NCBI GenBank assembly: GCA_037975125.1
Contig: CM075857.1
Coordinates: 41,594,436 to 41,658,435, forward strand
DNA from: Latrodectus hesperus
Taxonomy: Eukaryota; Arthropoda; Arachnida; Araneae; Theridiidae
Direction: 5' to 3'
DNA: 64,000 nucleotides
Below the pieces are notes generated by a model, which made no database searches, had not been told where the DNA came from, and saw only the letters and a list, made by a program, of their open reading frames with translations. This document shows, piece by piece, positions 58,001-60,949 of this stretch. The position numbers were made by a program, and so were the translations under genes. Positions within the stretch are counted from its first letter, which is position 1. Every line of letters begins with the position of its first letter.

Positions 58001-60445
58001 ATAAAATGTTTATTTAAAAATAACATAGTACATTGAAGTTAAATAACAAGTTTATGCACTGATTTAATACATTTGTAGCAAAGATTATGATTTTTATCAC
58101 TATTTACAATCTTATTTTTTGTTTATTTCATTTTGACAAAATTTTACAGCATTATAATTTTAACTCAAACTTAACTCAAAATTTAAACAGTAATAATATT
58201 TTACACTGATGTTGCTAACTTTGAATTTACGTTAAATAATTATTCGTATTTCAGTGCAAATTTTCATATTACAGTAGATTCTTGTTTTTTGTAAAACTAA
58301 TAAAAGGAGCAATTACAATTTTATGAAATAGTGGCAATTCCCTATCATAATTTGATATAATGATAACTTTAATTCCCATTTAAGTACCAAAATTTTGAAA
58401 ACTCTTTTTATGTATATTTTGTTTTCGATTAATATTGCAAGAGTTTTTCCTATCTTTAGTCTGAACAAAGCTAATTTATTAGCTGATCTTTGCAAGATCT
58501 AAATAATTTTTTGTGTTAAAGTAAGAGTACTTTCAGTCAAAAATGCAATCATAATTGCTTTGTATTCAGAAACGTGATCACATACAAGAAGTTTCCAGAT
58601 GTCTAAGAGTACATCATAACTAGTCTCTCAGTAGTATCCATATAGTTAAATTAGGATGATAATTCATTTTCTGAAAATTAAATTTTGATAAAACTAGTTT
58701 TGAATGGCCCTTTTAACTGATATATTATTATATATTTAACAAAGCATATAAAAAAATTTTTTTAATTATATAGTTTAAATTAATATTTCAAGAAAAAGAA
58801 TTTTTTAAAGATGGAAATCATCCTAGGATAGAAATGACATTCCTATTAATAAAATACAAATTTCCAAAAGCAATTCAGCATCTTTATCTTTTGGACATTT
58901 TATAATGAATTTATCACAAAAAATTGTATATTATCATGACAAAATACTAATGAGTTATTAAAGAAGCTTTTAAACAAAACACACACAATTTCGATAAAAG
59001 TTTTGCAGTTTCAATCTTAAAATTTTGTATTTATGATTTTGACTCCTCTTCTTGCTTGCAAGTCACATGTGTATCTTAAGCGACCTAAATGTGGTTCAAC
59101 TACAATCATAAAGATAAATAAGTGCAGAGAAACAGGATTCAGTCTAATTGACATGCCACAGAGGTTGGAATGCAGTTACGAGACAAGATGAACTGAACAA
59201 GTTTAGGCAAAACAAAGTCAATTACAAATTGCTCTTTAGAGGGTACTTATGCTTTCTAATACTGAGCACATCAATGTCTCTGCAAATATCCAATACATTA
59301 AACATAATTGTGTATAGTTTTACAAGCTGCATATCTCATAAATGCAGTTTTCACATAAATTTAACAAATAACAATCAAGTAATAAAGCTCTTATTGATAT
59401 GAAACATAAATTCTTATAAGCAAAAAGTTTATGAAGAAAAAACAAAAGGAAAACTATTGACAAAAATAGTGAATTTAGTGTCAAATGGATCAAATCATTC
59501 AAGTTTAGAAAGAAAAACCTTATGATTAAATAATCATCTTTAGGCAATGTTCAGCTGCTTTCTTCAAACTTAGTGATGATTTGAAGAAAGCAGTTGAGAA
59601 TGAGCAGTTTTAATAGTGATCTGGAAAAATAAGAAAAAATAAACACGACTTCAGTTTATTGAAAAAAGTGGCTTTAACTCTTACAATTAGTAAATAAAAA
59701 TTGAAATTCTTTCAGTCTTTGATTCTCATGTAACAAATTCATATGACTTGTTAAAACTTTTCATAGAATTACAAATTCTATGAAAAGTTTTATTTCTATG
59801 AAAAGTTTAATTAAAAATTCATGTTATAATTTTGAAAAGAATCTAAGCTCTCCATATTTAAATAGTTTTGCTGATTATTAGCTTTTTTGATTAGCAAGAA
59901 TGTCAATCTGTTTTAAAGCACTGATCCAAGATAGCATTTATTTAAACAAGGTAATAAAAACTGCATTAAGAAAACAAAAATAGCTATAATACATTTGAGC
60001 ACCAGAAAAACAAATATCAATTGAATTAACACATACCTCCTACTAGATTGATAATTCAGTTTTGTGCTAGCAATTCTTAAATTTCGTCTACCTAAATGCA
60101 ATAATTTTAATGCTTCTTCAACGTCTGAAACATACACCATTTTTGCACCTAAAATAAATATAAATTATTTATATTTTTCACAAATTGTAATTTACCAATA
60201 AATATTATTTATATTTAAGAATTGAGCATTAAAATATACTATACCTTTAACATAGACATCACCATTTTGATCTTCGGCCAGTTGCAATTTTTTTCTTGCG
60301 AGAACATTTGGTTTAATTAAATCATATATGTGCTCATTGTAAATCTCAATGAACGAGATCCATATATTACATTTACCTATTTGTTGATCAGCGCTTTTCT
60401 TGCTTAAAATTTTCATAAGCATTGCAGATTGTGCAGCTTCCATTT
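2561..60445 (-). CDS. KIF20B: kinesin-6 family motor protein, KIF20B/MPHOSPH1-like (37 exons in window, 5' end missing)
   Basis: Plus-end-directed microtubule motor of the kinesin-6 family; family members act in late mitosis and cytokinesis at the midzone and midbody. Thirty-seven exons chain with consistent phase and mostly GT...AG introns, totalling about 4,405 coding bases. Seen: motor segment with [34 protein letters not shown] (switch I), DLAGSER (switch II) and [15 protein letters not shown], followed by more than 1,000 residues of Glu/Lys/Leu-rich heptad sequence and a basic tail ending in VTSY. KIF20B rather than KIF20A is favoured by the very long coiled-coil tail. The N terminus with the P-loop lies beyond 60445, with no exon seen up to 64000. 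Odd points: the motor exon lacks the VPFRxSKLT region, one tail exon is frameshifted, and one C-terminal exon pair is duplicated. Sure of kinesin, fairly sure of kinesin-6, less sure of the orthologue. Exons are listed separately, numbered from the first one visible. Confidence 0.85.
3454..3495 (-). CDS. KIF20B: Kinesin exon 36: acidic-to-basic tail exon, copy B
   Basis: 42 bp encoding [14 protein letters not shown], donor AGA|gtaagt. With the last exon it gives KSRKRKKPSGG, a plausible nuclear localisation signal, consistent with the interphase nuclear location known for KIF20B-type proteins. Confidence 0.7.
3600..3653 (-). CDS. KIF20B: Kinesin exon 35: basic tail exon, copy B
   Basis: 54 bp encoding [18 protein letters not shown], with splice signals as in copy A. 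Copy B lies next to the last exon and so may be the ancestral position. Confidence 0.7.
3774..6600. other. Intron between duplicated exon pairs, no gene seen
   Basis: AT-rich DNA. A patch of more mixed composition at about 4930-5400 may be an old repeat but matches no family I recognise. No ORF or RNA supported. Confidence 0.35.
6773..6814 (-). CDS. KIF20B: Kinesin exon 34: acidic-to-basic tail exon, copy A
   Basis: 42 bp, phase 0-0. Encodes [14 protein letters not shown], acceptor ataaattatag, donor AGA|gtaagt. Matches exon 36 across its full length. If both copies are spliced in, the tail carries this 32-residue unit twice. Confidence 0.66.
6919..6972 (-). CDS. KIF20B: Kinesin exon 33: basic tail exon, copy A of duplicated pair
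   Basis: 54 bp, phase 0-0. Encodes [18 protein letters not shown]. The acceptor follows a T run (ttttttttcatag) and the donor is AGT|gtatgt. Matches exon 35 (3600-3653) across its full length, inside a duplicated block of about 490 bp. Confidence 0.66.
8082..8156 (-). CDS. Candidate alternative last exon of the kinesin gene
   Basis: After the good acceptor acattttgtag there is a phase-0 frame of 24 codons plus stop: [20 protein letters not shown] then PRKF and TAA. Phase 0 matches the donor of exon 32 (13649), so it could end the protein before the duplicated exon pair. Like the last exon at 2662 it starts with Lys-Lys. No poly(A) signal is obvious close by. May be chance; its length and position are suggestive only. 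Confidence 0.3.
   Translation of the reverse strand, partial: KKTFYEKHLIGSISSPTAIIPRKF
8697..8835 (-). repeat. tRNA-derived SINE family 2, degraded copy
   Basis: Shares the sequence around gtttattgctcaacggtca and gattcaaatcc with copies near 13.99, 37.14, 41.05 and 43.36 kb. On the minus strand the head has a box-B-like GTTCAAATCC motif. Confidence 0.45.
8950..9890 (+). mobile_element. Degraded non-LTR retrotransposon RT (R1/Jockey group)
   Basis: With many stops and frame changes, plus-strand fragments align in order with an RT domain: [11 protein letters not shown] near 8990, [13 protein letters not shown] near 9080, a palm segment near 9240, [20 protein letters not shown] near 9390, [13 protein letters not shown] near 9580, and a [17 protein letters not shown] segment near 9705. 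The order matches RT blocks of R1/TRAS/Jockey-type LINEs. It sits in the 6.7-kb kinesin intron, antisense to the gene. A long relic. Confidence 0.6.
9891..13648. other. Large intron remainder, no gene seen
   Basis: AT-rich. The part up to about 10,800 is less AT-rich and may be the decayed 3' part of the LINE relic. Open frames at 10433-10675 and 11853-12332 (minus strand) show no domain and are probably chance. Confidence 0.35.
13649..13687 (-). CDS. KIF20B: Kinesin exon 32: Ser-rich tail
   Basis: 39 bp, phase 0-0. Encodes [13 protein letters not shown] between tttctattacag and GAG|gtattt. Confidence 0.62.
13990..14185 (-). repeat. tRNA-derived SINE family 2
   Basis: Minus-strand head with GCTCTTAACCATT then a box-B-like GTGTTCAAATCCC, then the family body ending at the tttgttgctcaaca motif. 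Best-preserved member in the window. Confidence 0.55.
14585..14641 (-). CDS. KIF20B: Kinesin exon 31: acidic/Ser tail, acceptor at a mariner insertion
   Basis: 57 bp, phase 0-0. Encodes [19 protein letters not shown], donor AAG|gtaaga. The acceptor TAG uses the TA target duplication of the adjoining mariner, so its pyrimidine tract is now transposon terminus. Skipping it would keep frame. Confidence 0.65.
14645..15918 (+). mobile_element. mariner element with TIRs, dead transposase
   Basis: Imperfect TIRs of about 25 bp at each end (ttggcaattaagtaattgc at 14650; its near-complement at 15895-15914), flanked by TA (14643-14644 and 15919-15920). Interior plus-strand fragments are mariner transposase: [39 protein letters not shown]-like text near 15266 (reads as CRWKMG in a shifted frame), [11 protein letters not shown] and [15 protein letters not shown]. 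Many stops and frameshifts. It lies in the intron before kinesin exon 31 and abuts its splice acceptor. Confidence 0.85.
16001..16033 (-). CDS. KIF20B: Kinesin exon 30: 33-bp microexon
   Basis: Encodes [11 protein letters not shown] between ttatttcag and AAA|gtatgt. Phase 0-0. Small and basic; supported by its splice signals and by the neighbouring exon of the same kind. Confidence 0.6.
16156..16188 (-). CDS. KIF20B: Kinesin exon 29: 33-bp microexon
   Basis: Encodes [11 protein letters not shown] between tttctttatag and GAA|gtaagt. Phase 0-0. Basic, start of the C-terminal tail. Confidence 0.6.
16901..17005 (-). CDS. KIF20B: Kinesin exon 28: end of coiled coil
   Basis: 105 bp, phase 0-0. 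Encodes [20 protein letters not shown] then [15 protein letters not shown]. Acceptor attatattag, donor AAT|gtatgt. Confidence 0.74.
17093..17113. repeat. (TAA)n microsatellite
   Basis: About seven ATA/TAA units in an intron. Confidence 0.8.
17337..17362. repeat. (TA)n(TG)n microsatellite
   Basis: TA units followed by TG units in an intron. Confidence 0.75.
17820..17875 (-). CDS. KIF20B: Kinesin exon 27: short coiled-coil exon
   Basis: 56 bp. Encodes [19 protein letters not shown]. Acceptor tttcttatacag, donor CAA|gtaata. Shifts phase from 1 to 0; all later exons are phase 0. Confidence 0.72.
18306..18347. repeat. Perfect 20-bp inverted repeat
   Basis: tttttaatgttgattaaatt at 18306-18325 and its exact complement at 18328-18347 with a 2-base centre, in a kinesin intron. 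Confidence 0.85.
18506..18658 (-). CDS. KIF20B: Kinesin exon 26: coiled coil
   Basis: 153 bp, phase 1-1. Begins [20 protein letters not shown], then [18 protein letters not shown]. Acceptor aatttattttag, donor GGAG|gtttgg (weak). Confidence 0.78.
19112..19195 (-). CDS. KIF20B: Kinesin exon 25: 84-bp coiled-coil module
   Basis: 84 bp, phase 1-1. Encodes [20 protein letters not shown] then AKRINKNG. Acceptor atattttttttcag, donor AATG|gtatgt. Third exon of exactly 84 bp. Confidence 0.76.
20609..20802 (-). CDS. KIF20B: Kinesin exon 24: coiled coil with one-base frameshift
   Basis: 194 bp, acceptor aaattttcag, donor CTCT|gtgagt. In frame it reads [20 protein letters not shown] and on to [12 protein letters not shown], then TGA. 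Coiled-coil sequence continues in the next frame ([20 protein letters not shown]). One base is missing in the run near 20690 (cttttg on the plus strand). With it restored the exon would be 195 bp and phase 1-1 like its neighbours. Sequencing error or a real lesion. Confidence 0.75.
21609..21800 (-). CDS. KIF20B: Kinesin exon 23: coiled coil
   Basis: 192 bp, phase 1-1. Begins [20 protein letters not shown], ends [10 protein letters not shown]. Acceptor cttgtctcttcag, donor CAGG|gtaaac. Confidence 0.82.
21949..22125 (-). CDS. KIF20B: Kinesin exon 22: coiled coil
   Basis: 177 bp, phase 1-1. Begins [20 protein letters not shown], ends CTDLSDKLG. Acceptor ttcataacag, donor CTCG|gttagt. Confidence 0.81.
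22491..23801 (+). mobile_element. Tc1/mariner-superfamily element, DD41D-type spacing
   Basis: 1,311 bp with 27-bp TIRs (22491-22517 and 23775-23801, one mismatch) and TA duplications (22489-22490, 23802-23803). Plus-strand transposase fragments: [26 protein letters not shown] (first catalytic Asp, near 23115), then an open frame of 148 codons at 23240-23686 with [13 protein letters not shown] (second Asp) and SPMDYCAFG (third Asp). I count 41 residues between the last two Asp, the DD41D spacing. The 5' half has stops and a frame break near 23130, so the copy is inactive, but the C-terminal half is well kept. Confidence 0.85.
23240..23686 (+). pseudogene. Tc1/mariner transposase C-terminal half
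   Basis: 148-codon open frame inside the TIR element at 22491-23801, starting [20 protein letters not shown] and ending [10 protein letters not shown]. It holds the second and third catalytic acidic residues of the DDD/E triad. The first lies upstream in another frame, so this is a broken transposase gene. Confidence 0.8.
24140..24223 (-). CDS. KIF20B: Kinesin exon 21: 84-bp coiled-coil module
   Basis: 84 bp, phase 1-1. Encodes [20 protein letters not shown] then LHKMKIETG. Acceptor ggtttgttttag, donor ACAG|gtttgt. Probable ancient duplicate of exon 20 (11 of 29 residues identical). Confidence 0.77.
24380..24463 (-). CDS. KIF20B: Kinesin exon 20: 84-bp coiled-coil module
   Basis: 84 bp (four heptads), phase 1-1. 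Encodes [20 protein letters not shown] then LNEIKTNAG. Acceptor atttttatttcag, donor GCTG|gtatgt. Resembles exon 21 in length and in the NLxxEKNS core. Confidence 0.78.
24530..25800. other. Intron, nothing recognised
   Basis: Slightly less AT-rich patches at 24580-24680 and 24930-25010 (G runs) without coding or terminal-repeat structure I can identify. Confidence 0.3.
25809..25913 (-). CDS. KIF20B: Kinesin exon 19: coiled coil
   Basis: 105 bp (five heptads), phase 1-1. Encodes [20 protein letters not shown] then [16 protein letters not shown]. Acceptor ctcaatttcag, donor TATG|gtaagt. Confidence 0.8.
27048..27494. repeat. Dispersed direct repeat, copy 1 (with A and GA tracts)
   Basis: About 447 bp shared with 35290-35701 at high identity. 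Contains an A run followed by (GA)n at 27222-27261. This copy has about 45 extra bases before the A run. No flanking duplication seen. Confidence 0.85.
27671..27707. repeat. Inverted repeat, 14-bp arms
   Basis: aatgattgaaaagc at 27671-27684, exact complement at 27694-27707. Confidence 0.8.
28929..29030. repeat. Nested inverted repeats (three hairpins in 100 bp)
   Basis: Arms 28929-28940/28948-28959 (12 bp), 28977-28989/28994-29006 (13 bp), and an outer pair 28953-28969/29014-29030 (17 bp, one mismatch) enclosing the second. May be a small MITE or fold-back relic. Confidence 0.75.
29125..29395 (-). repeat. SINE family 1, minus orientation
   Basis: Reverse-complement match to 30965-31230 through the body (TTTCATCCCTTCA, GAGTACCAAG, TTTTGTGTTAGGCTG, CACCCCAAGG). 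Confidence 0.65.
29818..30009 (-). CDS. KIF20B: Kinesin exon 18: coiled coil, duplicate of exon 17, GC donor
   Basis: 192 bp, phase 1-1. Begins [20 protein letters not shown] and carries [18 protein letters not shown], ending TTEQMG. Acceptor ttttccctgcag. At the position homologous to exon 17's ATGG|gtaagt it reads ATGG|gcatgt, so it needs a GC-AG intron to keep phase. Confidence 0.78.
30297..30488 (-). CDS. KIF20B: Kinesin exon 17: coiled coil, duplicate partner of exon 18
   Basis: 192 bp, phase 1-1. Begins [20 protein letters not shown] and carries [18 protein letters not shown], ending TTIQRMG. Acceptor aattctttgcag, donor ATGG|gtaagt. Same length and phase as the next exon, with 36 of 65 residues identical by my count. 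Confidence 0.83.
30965..31230 (+). repeat. tRNA-derived SINE family 1, plus orientation
   Basis: Head with a box-A-like ggtggcttagtggcag and box-B-like aggttcgattttt at tRNA-like spacing, then a unique body shared with copies at 29.1, 44.8 and 45.8 kb. An RNA polymerase III promoter-type head is the standard SINE signature. Confidence 0.7.
32688..32861 (-). CDS. KIF20B: Kinesin exon 16: coiled coil
   Basis: 174 bp, phase 1-1. Begins [20 protein letters not shown], ends [12 protein letters not shown]. Acceptor attttttgtag, donor CAAG|gtaatt. Confidence 0.82.
33578..33667 (-). CDS. KIF20B: Kinesin exon 15: coiled coil
   Basis: 90 bp, phase 1-1. Encodes [20 protein letters not shown] then [10 protein letters not shown]. 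Acceptor tttttattatag, donor TTAG|gtaaat. Confidence 0.8.
33937..34074. repeat. (TA)n and (CATA)n microsatellite
   Basis: About 100 bases of alternating TA followed by about eight CATA units. Gives false open frames of Tyr-Ile repeats on both strands. Confidence 0.95.
34855..35079 (-). repeat. Diverged relative of the 580-bp direct repeat
   Basis: The stretch around 34978-35015 (tcctccaaga...tttttgggagtggcag) matches 53103-53140 and its partner near 56263 at moderate identity, so this open frame is repeat-derived rather than a host gene. Confidence 0.45.
35290..35701. repeat. Dispersed direct repeat, copy 2, between 21/23-bp direct repeats
   Basis: Copy of 27048-27494. Bounded by a repeated motif starting gttctgatgtgtgtgt at 35270-35290 and 35711-35733, resembling a target-site duplication. 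Confidence 0.8.
36036..36212 (-). CDS. KIF20B: Kinesin exon 14: coiled coil
   Basis: 177 bp, phase 1-1. Begins [20 protein letters not shown], ends [10 protein letters not shown]. Acceptor ctcttatag, donor ATAA|gtaatt. It leaves A rather than the usual G as the split base, still in phase. Confidence 0.8.
36364..36453 (-). CDS. KIF20B: Kinesin exon 13: coiled coil
   Basis: 90 bp, phase 1-1. Encodes [20 protein letters not shown] then [11 protein letters not shown]. Acceptor aatagtttcag, donor TTAG|gtaagt. Confidence 0.8.
37140..37290 (-). repeat. SINE family 2, degraded
   Basis: Shares gtttgttgctcggcaatca and the aggatttaaac box-B-like region with the copy at 13990-14185. Confidence 0.45.
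37538..37726 (-). CDS. KIF20B: Kinesin exon 12: coiled coil
   Basis: 189 bp (nine heptads), phase 1-1. Begins [20 protein letters not shown] and ends YIACSEKLG. Acceptor ttcattatag, donor TTGG|gtaagta. Confidence 0.83.
38350..40700. other. Intron, nothing recognised
   Basis: AT-rich DNA between kinesin exons 11 and 12. No coding, RNA or TIR structure identified. Confidence 0.35.
40767..40853 (-). CDS. KIF20B: Kinesin exon 11: coiled coil
   Basis: 87 bp, phase 1-1. Encodes [20 protein letters not shown] then [10 protein letters not shown]. Acceptor tataatttcag, donor AAAG|gtacta. Confidence 0.8.
41045..41222 (-). repeat. SINE family 2
   Basis: Minus-strand tRNA-like head (gtcgcttaacagttaaatgg) and body shared with the other four copies. 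Confidence 0.5.
42214..42408 (-). CDS. KIF20B: Kinesin exon 10: coiled coil
   Basis: 195 bp, phase 1-1. Encodes [20 protein letters not shown] and continues as coiled coil to VFTLSEELG. Acceptor ttttttaacag, donor CTAG|gtgata. Confidence 0.82.
43358..43520 (-). repeat. SINE family 2
   Basis: Shares gattgttgctcaatggtca and aggtaagatttgaacacat with the copy at 13990-14185. Confidence 0.5.
44711..45098. repeat. Duplicated block, copy 1, containing SINE family 1 (minus)
   Basis: About 385 bp repeated at 45694-46079. The SINE body (about 44805-44995) carries the tggtactcac...gaaggaatt...gctgaatga text of family 1 on the minus strand. Confidence 0.8.
45694..46079. repeat. Duplicated block, copy 2, containing SINE family 1 (minus)
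   Basis: Same orientation as 44711-45098, about 1 kb apart. Both copies carry SINE and flank, so the duplication followed the SINE insertion. Confidence 0.8.
47085..47264 (-). CDS. KIF20B: Kinesin exon 9: coiled coil, first symmetric 1-1 exon
   Basis: 180 bp. Begins [20 protein letters not shown], then heptad sequence ending IVLLQNG. Acceptor ttacttttag, donor AATG|gtatgt. First of a run of exons with phase 1 at both ends. Confidence 0.82.
47810..48586 (+). mobile_element. hAT element, internally deleted, with TIRs and 8-bp TSD
   Basis: 777 bp. Ends cagggatgcacaacct and aggttgtgcacccctg are near-perfect TIRs. The flanking duplication attttaaat-like site is ATTTAAAT on both sides (47802-47809 and 48587-48594). 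Interior frame 48077-48265 encodes [20 protein letters not shown], the hAT C-terminal dimerisation region as in GTF2IRD2-like transposases. The rest of the transposase is missing. It lies in the kinesin intron after exon 8. Confidence 0.88.
48077..48265 (+). pseudogene. hAT transposase C-terminal fragment
   Basis: 62-codon frame with EQTFSLMN and a following SVLRIATTN, the hAT dimerisation block. The DDE catalytic core and BED finger are absent. Confidence 0.75.
48625..48688 (-). CDS. KIF20B: Kinesin exon 8: short linker exon
   Basis: 64 bp encoding [20 protein letters not shown] and Q, then G by splicing. Acceptor tatttttatag, donor CAAG|gtaaca. A hAT element ends 30 bases past its donor. 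Confidence 0.75.
49679..49859 (-). CDS. KIF20B: Kinesin exon 7: coiled coil
   Basis: Acceptor ttcattaacag, donor TCAAAG|gtaaaa. It encodes [20 protein letters not shown], then a charged helix and a Ser/Asp-rich end ([19 protein letters not shown]). Enters in phase 2, leaves in phase 0. Confidence 0.82.
51018..51157 (-). CDS. KIF20B: Kinesin exon 6: coiled coil
   Basis: Begins [20 protein letters not shown] and ends LLERQK. The acceptor is tttttcttag and the donor is CAAAA|gttagt, a weaker GTTAGT site. It leaves in phase 2, matched by the next exon. [12 protein letters not shown] resembles the stalk start of KIF20B-type kinesins. Confidence 0.82.
51256..51423 (-). CDS. KIF20B: Kinesin exon 5: neck/stalk start
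   Basis: 168 bp, phase 0 at both ends, acceptor ttttcttttcag, donor ATAGAG|gtaat. It begins [16 protein letters not shown], contains a Ser/Gln-rich stretch ([16 protein letters not shown]) and ends in [11 protein letters not shown], turning into coiled coil. Confidence 0.82.
51595..51811 (-). CDS. KIF20B: Kinesin exon 4: switch II and motor end, with internal loss of about 31 codons
   Basis: The acceptor is atattttag|G and the donor is AAAGAG|gtattt. It encodes [11 protein letters not shown] (switch II), then INTSLLVLG, then directly [16 protein letters not shown] and [15 protein letters not shown]. In kinesins the segment between the LG and the FxxGKGK-like motif holds the rest of helix alpha-4, loop 12 with VPFRxSKLT, and part of alpha-5, a main microtubule contact. 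Here the two flanks are contiguous in one open exon, so the loss is in the DNA as given. Confidence 0.88.
52409..52528. repeat. 60-bp tandem duplication, two copies
   Basis: Two nearly identical 60-bp units starting taatacatcatttcttt (52409) and taatgcatcatttcttt (52469). Confidence 0.9.
52670..53251. repeat. 580-bp direct repeat, left copy
   Basis: Starts cccagcaagtcttata and ends aatagctgtca, matching 55831-56411 with small indels. A family member also contributes to 34855-35079. Identity of the element unknown. Confidence 0.85.
53267..54303 (+). mobile_element. Jockey-group LINE fragment: RNase H domain and C terminus
   Basis: Plus-strand fragments in three frames: [13 protein letters not shown] (RNase H first Asp), SEAEVFAI (catalytic Glu), [15 protein letters not shown] (Asp), [18 protein letters not shown] (His/Asp block), then [20 protein letters not shown] with a CxxC...H...C end ([19 protein letters not shown]). 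This is the 3' end of a LINE with RNase H. Frameshifts near 53530 and a stop near 53783 make it a relic. Confidence 0.82.
54390..54835 (-). mobile_element. Second LINE 3' end, opposite strand
   Basis: Minus-strand text [40 protein letters not shown] and [20 protein letters not shown] is the same C-terminal architecture (TGHxxxxxHL...CxxC...EEHxxxxC) as its neighbour but a different sequence. The two ends converge about 90 bp apart. Upstream part cut off near the mariner relic. Confidence 0.75.
54845..55827 (+). mobile_element. mariner relic, different subfamily from the one at 14.6 kb
   Basis: Plus strand: [53 protein letters not shown] (first Asp), [16 protein letters not shown], a shifted [14 protein letters not shown] (second Asp position replaced: HEN), [17 protein letters not shown] (third Asp). 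Text is irritans-like. Several stops. The 3' end (ggaacttaccttctggatat near 55799) looks like a mariner terminus; no 5' TIR found, so it is truncated. Confidence 0.82.
55831..56411. repeat. 580-bp direct repeat, right copy
   Basis: Begins immediately after the mariner terminus and matches 52670-53251. The two copies bracket the LINE-LINE-mariner complex. Confidence 0.85.
56412..57805. other. Intron remainder, nothing recognised
   Basis: AT-rich DNA between the repeat complex and kinesin exon 3. Confidence 0.35.
57806..57871 (-). CDS. KIF20B: Kinesin exon 3: motor beta-strand after switch I
   Basis: A 66-bp exon between ttttgtag and CG|gtatg. It encodes [18 protein letters not shown] then SRVNR, completing SSRSH and leading into [11 protein letters not shown] of the next exon. 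It is too short to show as a long ORF; splice signals and phase on both sides support it. Confidence 0.88.
57872..60036. other. Intron between kinesin exons 2 and 3
   Basis: No gene seen. Holds inverted repeats at 59552-59568/59580-59596 (17-bp arms, one mismatch) and 59753-59770/59774-59791. Confidence 0.4.
59753..59791. repeat. Perfect 18-bp inverted repeat
   Basis: aaaacttttcatagaatt and its exact complement separated by 3 bases. Part of the arm recurs a third time just after (tatttctatgaaaagttt). Confidence 0.85.
60037..60148 (-). CDS. KIF20B: Kinesin exon 2: switch I region
   Basis: The acceptor is ttattttag|GTGC and the donor is GGAG|gtatgt. It encodes [16 protein letters not shown], then [10 protein letters not shown], whose SSR joins the next exon to give the nucleotide-sensing motif NYQSSRSH (NxxSSRSH in kinesins). 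It ends in phase 2 (AG|C). Confidence 0.9.
60245..60445 (-). CDS. KIF20B: Kinesin exon 1 of window: motor core with IYNE motif
   Basis: The acceptor ttttcttttcag precedes it and the donor is AAAG|gtatag. It enters in phase 1 and leaves in phase 1. It encodes [16 protein letters not shown], a kinesin-6-style insert, then [17 protein letters not shown], the conserved motor strand and helix seen across kinesins, then [13 protein letters not shown]. The Met at 60443 is internal: the preceding AG acceptor and the missing P-loop show this is not the start of the protein. Confidence 0.9.
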
Positions 60446-60949
60446 CTGAAAAGAAAAATAATTTGGTTTAGAAATTTGCTTAGTATAATTTAATTTAGTT
60501 TAAAATCTTGAATTTTCAGAAATTTTATAAATTTTACTGTGTATATATGTATATTATATATTTCTTGAAATAAAATAACCATTTAAAGGAAATTTGTTAA
60601 AAAAAGTAATAAATTTGAATTGAATGTTCTAAAATTTCCTTTAATAAAACTACTTATATTCACAAAGAAGCAAACTTTTTAAGCTACATTAGACACATTC
60701 CTCACTAACCATATAATTATAACTTAAATTGAAAATTAAAAAGTAAGGTTAAAAATAAAAAAATTTAAAAACAAACATTTAAATAAATAATTCAGTAAAA
60801 CAAAACTCAAAGAGCTAGTACTTTTTTTAATCATCAAGAACATACAATTGCTTAAGGAAAAAAGTGATTGAAATTCTTTTGTAATGTAACTGATATATTT
60901 TTTCATTCAAAAATTAGATATACTGTCTTCCTTTAATCAATTGTTATTT

